A stretch of 64,000 nt of DNA, taken from positions 60,667-124,666 of the forward strand of contig NZ_JAGGOY010000036.1 in NCBI RefSeq assembly GCF_018614095.1, written 5' to 3'. Source of the DNA: Streptomyces sp. ISL-87 (GTDB lineage: Bacteria > Actinomycetota > Actinomycetes > Streptomycetales > Streptomycetaceae). A program made the translations under genes and the position numbers. Position 1 is the first letter of the stretch. The number at the start of each line of letters is the position of its first letter. The notes below the pieces were generated by a model, which saw only the letters and a program-made list of their open reading frames with translations, had not been told where the DNA came from and did no database searches. Positions 7,070-14,615 of the stretch are shown here, in pieces.

Positions 7070-8202
7070 CCACCGTCACGCCCGCCGCAGTCCGCACGAC
7101 CGAAGACCTGCCAGAACCCCCGCGCACCTGGTCGTGCTTCGTGATCACCCCGATCGGCAACGAGCACGCAGAGCAGGGAAGCCCCGAACGAGAGGCCTAC
7201 GAGCACTCGTTGCGGATCTTCGAAGAGGTCGTCCTGCCTGCCTGCTCCCGATACGGGGTCACACCGGTCCGCTCGGACGGTATCGCCGAGGCGGGCGAGA
7301 TTACCGACCAGATCTGCCGCCACGTGCTCCATGACGACCTCGTCATCGCCGATGTGGGCGGCGGCAACCCCAACGTCATGTACGAGCTCGGGCTGCGCCA
7401 CGCCACAGGCAAGCCGGTCATCCACATCGGCGAACACGGACGGCTGCCGTTCGACATATCGCCGATCAGGACCATCCAGTTCCAGGCCACCACCCGAAGC
7501 GGTCTGGTCGATGCCCGGAAGAAGCTCGAAGCCGCCCTGGAGACCGTGCTTCGTGGTGCCTTCGAACCGCTGACGCCGGCCAGGATCCTCCGTGGCCTGC
7601 CCACCGGCCAGTTCTCCCCGGCCCGCCTGGGGGAGGACGAGGAAGATGAGGACTCGCCCGGCCTCGTGGAGCACATGGCCGTTGTCGAGGAGCAGATGGA
7701 GGCGATGACGGAGGACTTGGACGGTGCCACTGTCGCCCTCCAGCGCATCACCGCTGCCGCCGAGAAGTTCCTCCCGACACTCTGGCAGCCCGATGCTCCC
7801 TCCAGCACTCAGCAGGCGATCCTGCACCAGTTCGCGCGGGCGATCGAGGAGCCAGCCGCAGACCTGAAGAGTTGTGCCCAGCGGTTCGCGGACAAGATGG
7901 GTTCCCTCGACGCCGCGGTACGGGCGGGTCTCGCTTTTCAGCGGAGCATGTCCTTGCAGGCTTCTGACAATGCCACGGAAGGCCCGGCCGATCTCCTGGA
8001 GCAGCTGACAGGGCTGTCAGCGTCGGTCCGGGAAGGTGTCGAGGCCATCACCCTGTTCGAGGCCATGTTCAAGGCTTTCTCCTCGCTCAGCCGTTCCTTG
8101 CGGGCCCCGGGACGGGAGATCGGGGCGGCGCTGAGCCTCTTCCGCCGGTCAGCCTCCTACTTCGAGCAGTGGGAGCACTTGGCGCGCACTGAGCAGGGCT
8201 GA
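7066..8202 (+). CDS. Nucleoside 2-deoxyribosyltransferase/TIR-like protein with helical C-terminus
   Basis: 378 residues. Residues ~22-140 carry the hallmark of the nucleoside-deoxyribosyltransferase-like branch of the TIR/NDT fold. FVITPIG (25-31) is the first strand, followed by a helix, IADVGG, and NPNVMYELGLRHA (101-113), with the probable catalytic Glu at 107. GKPVIHIGE follows. Relatives cut N-glycosidic bonds in nucleosides or NAD-like substrates, and many act as cell-suicide effectors in anti-phage systems. Residues ~188-378 are acidic then wholly helical and coiled-coil-like, probably a sensor or oligomerisation part. It is the last gene of the island operon (ATGA overlap upstream, hairpin terminator downstream). 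NADase or nucleotide-depleting activity is inferred, not shown. Confidence 0.75.
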   Translation: MTTVTPAAVRTTEDLPEPPRTWSCFVITPIGNEHAEQGSPEREAYEHSLRIFEEVVLPACSRYGVTPVRSDGIAEAGEITDQICRHVLHDDLVIADVGGGNPNVMYELGLRHATGKPVIHIGEHGRLPFDISPIRTIQFQATTRSGLVDARKKLEAALETVLRGAFEPLTPARILRGLPTGQFSPARLGEDEEDEDSPGLVEHMAVVEEQMEAMTEDLDGATVALQRITAAAEKFLPTLWQPDAPSSTQQAILHQFARAIEEPAADLKSCAQRFADKMGSLDAAVRAGLAFQRSMSLQASDNATEGPADLLEQLTGLSASVREGVEAITLFEAMFKAFSSLSRSLRAPGREIGAALSLFRRSASYFEQWEHLARTEQG

Positions 8203-8228
8203 GTCGCACGGCAGAACCGGAGAAGGGA

Positions 8229-8266
8229 GTAGAGGGCTGGGCCGTTGATCCGGTCCGGCCCTCTAC
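8229..8266 (+). terminator. Terminator-like hairpin after the island operon
   Basis: GTAGAGGGC (8229-8237) and GCCCTCTAC (8258-8266) form 9-base arms, with further G/C pairing inside. The hairpin begins 26 bases after the stop of the NDT/TIR-like gene. No T-run follows, which is common for Streptomyces terminators. Confidence 0.6.
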
Positions 8267-8380
8267 GCGGCGAAGGTCCTCATGGACGACCACATGGGTC
8301 ACCTCGATGGGTCGGTCTCCGCCTGTTCGTTGTAGTAGATCGCGGACGTTTTCGGGAGTAGGTGGGAGCCCATTCCGAGG

Positions 8381-8510
8381 TCGGCTCCCCGATGGCTCCC
8401 AAGACAGGCCCGTAAACGCAGGAAGGGCCTGACCCGCGATGCGGATCAAGCCCTTGACCTGGTCTTACGAAGTCGGGGTGGCGGGATTTGAACCCACGAC
8501 CTCTTCGTCC
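8381..8510. repeat. Right copy of island-flanking direct repeat (candidate att site)
   Basis: Partner of 3621-3751, same orientation. It runs from TCGGCTCCCC through the CAGGCCC/GGGCCTG inverted repeat and into the tRNA-Pro 3' half up to TTCGTCC. Here it is continuous with the complete tRNA gene, so this is the tRNA-regenerating end of the island. Confidence 0.85.
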
Positions 8511-8546
8511 CGAACGAAGCGCGCTGCCAAGCTGCGCTACACCCCG
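8473..8546 (-). tRNA. tRNA-Pro (anticodon CGG)
   Basis: On the minus strand the sequence folds as a complete cloverleaf: a 7-bp acceptor CGGGGTG/CACCCCG, a D arm with GCGC stem, an anticodon stem CTTCG/CGAAG around loop TTCGGGA (anticodon CGG), and a T arm with GGTTCAAATCC. The 3' CCA is not encoded. It is the integration target of the island to its left. Confidence 0.95.
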
Positions 8547-8646
8547 ATCGCCGCCTTGCAGTCTTGCTGCCCTGGCGACATCGATTACTTTAGCGGACCC
8601 TTGGCCGGAGACGAAATCCGGTTTTCGCTGGAGGCCCGCGAGCCGG

Positions 8647-9585
8647 TCACGCCTTCGGGGTCAGTGTCAGAAGGGTCGCCTCCGGGGGGCAGGCGAAACG
8701 GACCGGGGTGAAGCGGTTGGTGCCGCAGCCCGCCGAGACGTGGAGGTACGCGCGGTTCCCGGCGGCCTCGTGCGTGGAGAGGCCCTTCACCCGGTCGGTG
8801 TCCAGGTCGCAGTTGGTGACGAGCGCCCCGTAGAAGGGGATGCACAGCTGCCCGCCGTGTGTGTGCCCCGCCAGGATCAGCGGGTAGCCGTCCGCCGTGA
8901 AGGACTCCAGCGTGCGCAGGTACGGGGCGTGCACCACGGCGACCGAGAAGTCCGCGTCCGCCTCCGGGCCGCCCGCCACCATCTCGTAGCGGTCCCGCTT
9001 GATGTGCGGGTCGTCCAGGCCGGTGAAGGCCAGCTCCAGCCCGTCCAGCTTCAGGCGCGCCCGCGTGTTGGTGAGGTTCAGCCAGCCCGCCGCGTCGAAG
9101 GCGTCCCGCATCCCCTCCCACGGGTTGTGGACGGCGCCGACGACCGGTTTGTTGCCGTTCAGCCCGTGCCGGCCCTGGGCCTTTTCGAGGAGGTAGCGCG
9201 CCGGGTTGCGCAGCTTCGGCCCGTAGTAGTCGTTCGAGCCGAAGACGTACACGCCGGGGAACTCCATCAGCGGCCCGAGCGCGTCGAGTACCTCCGGCAC
9301 GCCCTCCGTGTCGGAGAGGTTGTCGCCGGTGTTCACGACGAAGTCCGGGCGCAGGCCGGCCAGGGACTGCAGCCACGCGCGCTTCTTGTGCTGGCCGCTG
9401 ACCATGTGGATGTCCGAGACCTGGAGCACGCGCAGCGGGCGCATCCCCTGGGGCAAAGCCGGCACCGTCACCCGGCGCAGGCGGAATGACCGCGCCTCGA
9501 AACCGGCGGCATAGGCCAGACCCGCGGCCCCCACCGCCGCGATTCCGGCGGTGACCTTCAGAGGTACTCCGTAACGCGCACGCAT
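8647..9585 (-). CDS. Membrane-anchored metallophosphoesterase
   Basis: 312 residues of the calcineurin-like metallophosphoesterase superfamily. An N-terminal hydrophobic segment (VTAGIAAVGAAGLAYAAGF) can anchor or export it. The metal-binding blocks appear in order: VSDIHMVSGQ, NTGDNLSD, GSNDYYGP, HAPYL and GHTHGGQL. The layout is that of YkuE/YaeI-like phosphodiesterases, some of which act on lipids or UDP-diacylglucosamine. The substrate here is not inferable. Divergent from yqeY with about 70 bases between the starts. The ATG at 9585 was chosen because it begins the hydrophobic anchor. Confidence 0.9.
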   Translation of the reverse strand: MRARYGVPLKVTAGIAAVGAAGLAYAAGFEARSFRLRRVTVPALPQGMRPLRVLQVSDIHMVSGQHKKRAWLQSLAGLRPDFVVNTGDNLSDTEGVPEVLDALGPLMEFPGVYVFGSNDYYGPKLRNPARYLLEKAQGRHGLNGNKPVVGAVHNPWEGMRDAFDAAGWLNLTNTRARLKLDGLELAFTGLDDPHIKRDRYEMVAGGPEADADFSVAVVHAPYLRTLESFTADGYPLILAGHTHGGQLCIPFYGALVTNCDLDTDRVKGLSTHEAAGNRAYLHVSAGCGTNRFTPVRFACPPEATLLTLTPKA

Positions 9586-9654
9586 GGCCCCTATGGTCGC
9601 AGACCGGCAAAACCAATGGGCGCCACAGGCCCCGCACCTGGCAGAATCAGGTCC

Positions 9655-10116
9655 ATGACCACGCTCAAGGCCAAGCTCCAGGAAGACCTCACCATCGCCA
9701 TCAAGGCGCGCGACGAGCTCAGCTCGTCCACGCTGCGACTGACCCTTGCCGCCATCACCAAGGAGGAGGTCGCGGGCAAGGAAGCACGCGTGCTCTCCGA
9801 CGAGGAGGTCCTCAAGGTGATTGCCAAGGAGGCGAAGAAGCGTCGCGAGGCCGCGGAGGCCTTCGCCCAGGGCGGCCGTGCCGAGCAGGCCGCGCGGGAG
9901 ACCGCGGAGGGCGCGTTCCTCGACACGTACCTGCCCAAGCAGCTCAGCGACGACGAGCTCGTCGCGATCGTGGCGCAGGCGGTCGAGGAGGCCAAGGCGG
10001 CGGGTGCCGAGGGGCCGCGGGCCATGGGTGCCGTCATGAAGATCGTGAACCCGAAGGTGGCCGGCCTGGCGGAGGGCGGCCGCGTCGCCGCCGTCGTCAA
10101 GCAGCAGCTTTCGTAA
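9655..10116 (+). CDS. GatB/YqeY domain protein
   Basis: 153 residues, a full-length YqeY-family protein related to the tail of the amidotransferase subunit GatB. Characteristic pieces are LKEDLTIAIKARDELSSSTL-like N-terminal helices, YLPKQLSDDEL near residue 100, and the C-terminal MGAVMKIVNPKVAGLAEGGR. A role in aminoacyl-tRNA-linked amidation or RNA binding is presumed for the family but unproven. The ATG at 9655 begins the conserved region; the frame opens earlier without a ribosome site. It is convergent with the PBP gene, separated by a strong palindromic terminator. Confidence 0.92.
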   Translation: MTTLKAKLQEDLTIAIKARDELSSSTLRLTLAAITKEEVAGKEARVLSDEEVLKVIAKEAKKRREAAEAFAQGGRAEQAARETAEGAFLDTYLPKQLSDDELVAIVAQAVEEAKAAGAEGPRAMGAVMKIVNPKVAGLAEGGRVAAVVKQQLS

Positions 10117-10134
10117 GCGAGCGACACGACACAT

Positions 10135-10176
10135 ACAGGGGAGGCCCCAGCCGGATCCGGCTGGGGCCTCCCCTGT
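10135..10176. terminator. Perfect 42-base palindrome, bidirectional terminator
   Basis: The segment from ACAGGGGAGG to CCTCCCCTGT is a perfect 21+21 inverted repeat centred on GGATCC. It lies between two convergent genes (yqeY ends 10116, the PBP gene ends 10188), so it probably ends transcription from both sides. Confidence 0.85.
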
Positions 10177-10187
10177 GTCCGCTGCTT

Positions 10188-12491
10188 CTACTGGGTGTCG
10201 CGGCCGCCGATCCGGCCCGGCTCGACCGGCAGGCCCGGGAACGGGGTGTCCGGGGTGCCGGTTCCGCCCGTCGCGCCCGTGCCGCCGATGACGTCCGTGC
10301 CGCCCGTGGTCCCGGCGGTCGTCGTGCCGCCGGGGCGTCCGCCGGGCTTGCCGTCGCCCGGCCTGGGCTTCCCGGGCTTGTTCGGGTTCGGGCTGGGCTT
10401 GCCGCCGCCGCTCGGGAGCGCCGCGTCGGCGATGGGCACCGTGGTGAAGGACGGCGCCTCCCGGCCGGCCAGCGCGTCCGAGACCGCGTCCTTCCAGATC
10501 GGACCGGGCAGACCGCCACCGAAGACCTTGGGGTAGTACTGCCCGCCGATGGTGATGTTCTCCATCGAGATCTTCTTCGCGCCGCCCGAGCCGACCCACA
10601 CGGCGGCGGAGATGTTCGGGGTGTAGCCGACGAACCAGGCGTTGTGGCGGGAGTCCGTCGTACCGGTCTTGCCCGCGCTGTCGCGGTCGGTCAGGCCGGC
10701 CCGCTCACCGGTACCGGAGTCGACCACCCCGCGCAGCAGGGTGTTGATGGTGTCGGCCGTCGTTTCCGACATGGCGCGCTCGCACTTGGACTTCGGCACC
10801 GAGAGCGCCTTGCCGTGCGAGTCGGTGATGGACTCGATGGCGACGGGCGTGCAGTAGACGCCGCGGTTGGCGAAGGTGGCGTACGCGTTGGCCATCGTCA
10901 GCGGGGACAGTTCCGCGGAGCCGAGCGCGATGGACGGCGACTCGGGCAGCTTCGTGCCGCTCGCGGGGACCACGCCCAGCTTCTGCGTCATCTCCGTCAC
11001 GGGGCAGAGGCCGATCTCGCTGATCATCTCGACGAAGTACGTGTTGATCGACTTCTCCATCGCGGTCCTCAGCGCGTAGGGGCCGATCTCGTCCTCGGTC
11101 TCGTTCTCCGCCGTCTCGGGCTTACGGGCACTGTTGAGGTACTGCGTGCCGTCGCAGCGGGGGATCGGGGACGGGTACTCCATCTTGTTCGGCGCCTGGT
11201 ACACCTTCGTCGCCGGCAGGCCCCGCTCCAGCGCGGCGGCCGCGATGAACGGCTTGAACGTCGAACCGACCTGGAAGCCGAAGTTGGATCCGCCCATCCG
11301 CTTGTCCACGGAGTAGTTGATCTGGGTCTCGTTCTTTCCGAAGCCGTACGGCTTCGACTGGCCCATCGCCAGCACCCGGCCGGTGCCGGGCTGGACCATG
11401 GTCACGGCGGTCGCGACCTTGTCCTCCTGGTAGACGTGTTCCTTGATCGAGGCGTTGGCGCCCCCCTGCGACTGCGGGTCCAAGGTGGTGCGCACCGTCA
11501 GACCGCCCTGGTTCCAGACCTTCGCCCGCTCCTCGCGCGTCTTGCCGAACACCGGGTCGGTCAGGAACGAGTTGCGCACGTAGTCGCAGAAGAAGCCCGC
11601 GCCCTTGACCGCCGTGATGCAGCCGTTCTTCGGCTTGGTCACCTTCAGCTGGACCGGCTTGGCCTGCGCCTCGTCGGCCTCCGCCTGCGAGATGTCCTTC
11701 ACGTCGACCATCCGCTGGAGGACGGTGTTGCGGCGCTTCATCGCCTCCTGGGCGTCGTTCACCGGGTCGTACCGGCTCGGCGACTGCACGAGGCCGGCGA
11801 GCATCGCCGACTCCCCGAGGGTCAGGTCCTTGGCGGGCTTGCTGAAGTAGCGCTGCGCCGCGGATTCGATTCCGTAGGCCTGCTGACCGAAGTACGTGAT
11901 GTTGAGGTAGTTCTCGAGGATCTTCTTCTTCCCGAGTTCCTCCTCGACCTGGATCGAGTACTTCAGCTCGCGGACCTTGCGGCCGAGGCTCTTCTCCTGC
12001 GCCTCGCGCACCTTCGACTCGTCGTCGCCGGCTTCCTCGACGAAGACGTTCTTCACGTACTGCTGGGTAAGCGTGGACGCGCCCTGCGCGGCGCCGCCTT
12101 CCTGCGCGTTGCGGTTGACCGCGCGCAGGATGCCCTTGAGGTCGACCGCGCCGTGCTCGTAGAAACGCGAGTCCTCGATCGCGACGATCGCCTTCTGCAT
12201 GTACGGGGAGATCGCCGTCAGGGGGACCACCTGACGGTCACGTGAATAGACCGTGGCGATCAAGCCACCCTCGGCGTCGAGAATCGTGGTGCGCTGGCTC
12301 AGGGGCGGCGTTTTGAGATTGGCCGGGATCTCATCGAATCCCTCGACCGTGCCCTTGGCCGCGAGTCCCAGGGCGCCTGCGCCCGGGATCGCGATACCGG
12401 CCAGCACAACTCCGGAGAGAACGGACACCCCGAGGAACTTGGCGGCCTGCTGTGGCCCCGTGAGCCCGCCGCCCGAGCGCTTCTTTGCCAT
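10188..12491 (-). CDS. Class A (bifunctional) penicillin-binding protein
   Basis: 767 residues that polymerise and cross-link peptidoglycan outside the membrane. A short cytoplasmic basic start and one transmembrane helix (~18-45) precede the glycosyltransferase domain (EDSRFYEHGAVD with catalytic Glu ~106, then GASTLTQQYVKN ~138-149). The transpeptidase domain shows SxxK as STFKPF (~400), SxN as KSINTYF, and KTGTTDSRHN (~610). The tail is Gly/Thr/Pro-rich low complexity and probably spans the wall. This is the usual neighbour of wblA in Streptomyces, transcribed away from it. The start ATG at 12491 is clear. Confidence 0.95.
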   Translation of the reverse strand: MAKKRSGGGLTGPQQAAKFLGVSVLSGVVLAGIAIPGAGALGLAAKGTVEGFDEIPANLKTPPLSQRTTILDAEGGLIATVYSRDRQVVPLTAISPYMQKAIVAIEDSRFYEHGAVDLKGILRAVNRNAQEGGAAQGASTLTQQYVKNVFVEEAGDDESKVREAQEKSLGRKVRELKYSIQVEEELGKKKILENYLNITYFGQQAYGIESAAQRYFSKPAKDLTLGESAMLAGLVQSPSRYDPVNDAQEAMKRRNTVLQRMVDVKDISQAEADEAQAKPVQLKVTKPKNGCITAVKGAGFFCDYVRNSFLTDPVFGKTREERAKVWNQGGLTVRTTLDPQSQGGANASIKEHVYQEDKVATAVTMVQPGTGRVLAMGQSKPYGFGKNETQINYSVDKRMGGSNFGFQVGSTFKPFIAAAALERGLPATKVYQAPNKMEYPSPIPRCDGTQYLNSARKPETAENETEDEIGPYALRTAMEKSINTYFVEMISEIGLCPVTEMTQKLGVVPASGTKLPESPSIALGSAELSPLTMANAYATFANRGVYCTPVAIESITDSHGKALSVPKSKCERAMSETTADTINTLLRGVVDSGTGERAGLTDRDSAGKTGTTDSRHNAWFVGYTPNISAAVWVGSGGAKKISMENITIGGQYYPKVFGGGLPGPIWKDAVSDALAGREAPSFTTVPIADAALPSGGGKPSPNPNKPGKPRPGDGKPGGRPGGTTTAGTTGGTDVIGGTGATGGTGTPDTPFPGLPVEPGRIGGRDTQ

Positions 12492-12660
12492 AGAGGGCAG
12501 CCTACGTTCTCATTCGCCGGACACGCGCGAATGCCTTGGCCTAAGCTGTCCCCAACTGTCACAGCAGTGCGGTGCGACATCAACCCCTTGGCTTGATTTT
12601 CACCCTTCCCGAATGGGGTGGACTGATGTCCGAATCCCGCCCTTCACTCTGACGGTCTGC

Positions 12661-12692
12661 CGACCATTCCACCCGGATTGCCGGAATGGTCG
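12661..12692. promoter_or_regulatory. Inverted repeat upstream of wblA
   Basis: CGACCATTCC (12661-12670) and GGAATGGTCG (12683-12692) form perfect 10-base arms with a 12-base spacer. It is a candidate operator for wblA or the PBP gene. The regulator is unknown. Confidence 0.45.
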
Positions 12693-12704
12693 GGCATGTC
12701 GCCG

Positions 12705-12724
12705 GATCACTCCGTCGGGTGATC
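12705..12724. promoter_or_regulatory. Palindrome GATCAC-N8-GTGATC upstream of wblA
   Basis: Perfect 6-base arms with an 8-base spacer. The inner sequence TCACTC...GGGTGA resembles the two half-sites of the BldD box, with a wider gap than consensus. wblA is a BldD target in S. coelicolor as I recall, so a BldD site is plausible but unproven. Confidence 0.35.
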
Positions 12725-12876
12725 TGCCGCTTACCCATAGTCCGTTCGGGCCATCAAGATTGGGCCCGTCGGGGGTGTTGCACTGTGCCCGCCTTCCGTA
12801 ACGTCCTCAACTGGCAGCGGTGAATATGCCGCTACCGCCGTGGGGGAGCCTCGATTCGGGAGAGGACGGCGCCGGG

Positions 12877-13227
12877 ATGGGCTGGGTAACCGACTGGAGT
12901 GCGCAGGCAGCCTGCCGCACTACCGATCCGGATGAACTGTTCGTTCAAGGAGCGGCACAGAACAGGGCCAAGGCGGTGTGTACCGGATGTCCGGTGCGGA
13001 CCGAGTGTCTGGCCGACGCGCTCGACAATCGTGTCGAGTTCGGTGTGTGGGGTGGAATGACCGAGCGGGAACGACGCGCGCTGCTGCGCCGCCGTCCCAC
13101 CGTCACCTCGTGGCGACGGCTGCTCGAGACCGCACGCACGGAGTACGAGCGCAGTACGGGCATCCTCACCGTGGATGTCGATGCGGAGGTTGACGTTCCG
13201 TACGAGACGTACGCGGCAGCCGGGTAG
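12877..13227 (+). CDS. wblA: WhiB-like iron-sulfur regulator WblA
   Basis: 116 residues of the WhiB-like (Wbl) family, which bind a 4Fe-4S cluster and the principal sigma factor to control transcription. The four cysteines are in AACRTTDPDELF, CTGC and RTEC, followed by the conserved GVWGGMTERERR turn. Sequence and context (divergent from a class A PBP, next to paired ArsA-like ATPases) fit WblA, a global regulator of sporulation and antibiotic production in Streptomyces. The ATG at 12877 was chosen (GGGAGAGG about 11 bases upstream). An in-frame GTG at 12820 would add 19 residues but has no ribosome site. Confidence 0.92.
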   Translation: MGWVTDWSAQAACRTTDPDELFVQGAAQNRAKAVCTGCPVRTECLADALDNRVEFGVWGGMTERERRALLRRRPTVTSWRRLLETARTEYERSTGILTVDVDAEVDVPYETYAAAG

Positions 13228-13307
13228 ATCGACCAGATCGACCCGGACCGCCCCCGCGCGGTCCCGCGTACGGACGCCTCCGCATCCAGAGGCCTGCGTA
13301 CGAACGC

Positions 13308-14615
13308 CTACGCTCCGGCCGGAAACCCGGCCGCGAGGCGCTCTCCGATGGCCCGCAGCCCGGCGAGGTCGTGTACATCGCCGGGCAGGGCGGCCACTTC
13401 GGCCACCGCCACCTCGGGGTGCAGCGAGGTGAAGCGATCGCGTGTGCGCTGTTCGCGCGCGATCACCTGCATCCGTTCGGCGTGCAGGCGCAGCAGTCCT
13501 GCCGTGATCTCGTCCACGTCGGCGTTCGCGTCGGCTTCCGCGTCGGCGTTCACGTTGGCGTTCGCGTCACCGTCGTCACCATCACGAAGTCCAGCTTTCC
13601 CGGACTCCTGATCGACAATGCCGCCTTCCTCAAGATTCTCTGCGGCGGCCAACGCCCGCTCCGCCGACAGCTGGTGCGCGTCGCTGCCGTGTACGCGGTT
13701 CAGTACGAGCCCCGCCAGGGGCATCTCCTCCGCGGCCAGCCGCTCCACGAAGTACGCCGCCTCGCGCAGGGCGTCCGGCTCGGGCGCCGCGACCACGAGG
13801 AAAGCCGTGTCCGGGGCCTTCAGCAGGCGGAAGGTCGCGTCCGCGCGGGTGCGGAAGCCGCCGAACATGGTGTCCATCGCGGCCACGAAGGTCTGTACGT
13901 CCTTCAGCAGCGAGGCGCCCATCAGCTTGCTCAGCGTGCCGGTCATCATCGACATGCCGACATTGAGGAACTTCATCCCCGCCCAGCCGCCCACCTTCGC
14001 CGGCGCCATCAGCACGCGGATGAACTTCCCGTCCAGGAAGGACCCGAGGCGCTTGGGCGCGTCCAGGAAGTCCAGCGCGGACCGGCTCGGCGGCGTGTCC
14101 ACGACGATCAGGTCCCAGTCGTCCCTGGCCCGCAGCTGCCCCAGCTTCTCCATGGCCATGTACTCCTGCGTGCCCGCGAAGCCGGCCGACAGGGACTGGT
14201 AGAAGGGGTTGGCGAGGATGGCCTGGGCCCGCTCGGCGTCCGCGTGGCCCTCGACGATCTCGTCGAAGGTCCGCTTCATGTCCAGCATCATGGCGTGCAG
14301 TTCGCCGCCGTCCACGCCCTTGACCCTGCGGGGCGTGTTGTCCAGCGAGTCGATCCCCATGGACTGGGCGAGCCGCCGCGCCGGGTCGATGGTGAGCACC
14401 ACCACCTTCCGCCCGCGCTCGGCCGCCCGTACGCCCAGGGCCGCGGCGGTGGTGGTCTTACCGACCCCGCCCGCGCCGCAGCACACGATGATCCGGGTCT
14501 TCGGGTCGTCCAGCAGCCGGTCGACCGCCAGCCGCGGCGGGGTGTCCATGCTGCTCCCGCTCCCGGTCACGCTCCTGCTCCCGCTCTCGCTTCCGGTCAC
14601 GCCTCGCTCGGTCAT
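13308..14615 (-). CDS. ArsA-like (anion-transport/GET3-type) ATPase, second of pair
   Basis: 435 residues with the deviant Walker A of ArsA/Get3 ATPases, GAGGVGKTT (47-55), the switch region VVDTPPSRSALDF and the TIDPARRL block. These soluble P-loop dimers couple ATP hydrolysis to partner binding. An arsenic role is unlikely since no arsB/arsC is near. Around residue 345-370 is an Asn/Asp/Ala-only insertion encoded by hexanucleotide repeats (13518-13590). Its start overlaps the stop of the companion ATPase gene (ATGA), so the two are made together, probably as a heterodimer or sequential pair. Conserved beside wblA in Streptomyces. Confidence 0.85.
   Translation of the reverse strand: MTERGVTGSESGSRSVTGSGSSMDTPPRLAVDRLLDDPKTRIIVCCGAGGVGKTTTAAALGVRAAERGRKVVVLTIDPARRLAQSMGIDSLDNTPRRVKGVDGGELHAMMLDMKRTFDEIVEGHADAERAQAILANPFYQSLSAGFAGTQEYMAMEKLGQLRARDDWDLIVVDTPPSRSALDFLDAPKRLGSFLDGKFIRVLMAPAKVGGWAGMKFLNVGMSMMTGTLSKLMGASLLKDVQTFVAAMDTMFGGFRTRADATFRLLKAPDTAFLVVAAPEPDALREAAYFVERLAAEEMPLAGLVLNRVHGSDAHQLSAERALAAAENLEEGGIVDQESGKAGLRDGDDGDANANVNADAEADANADVDEITAGLLRLHAERMQVIAREQRTRDRFTSLHPEVAVAEVAALPGDVHDLAGLRAIGERLAAGFPAGA

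Larger units (their letters stand above)
12492..12876. other. Divergent regulatory region between PBP gene and wblA
   Basis: 385 bases without a convincing gene and with noticeably lower G+C than the flanks. It must hold the promoters of the PBP gene and of wblA. Two inverted repeats stand out and are listed separately. A GTG at 12820 could start a longer WblA but lacks a ribosome site. Confidence 0.6.

Noticed and set aside
8439..8711. Short frames containing GFEPTTSSS-like or RDSNPRP-like peptides over tRNA genes
   Set aside because: These peptides are the well-known antisense translation of tRNA T-arms, not proteins.
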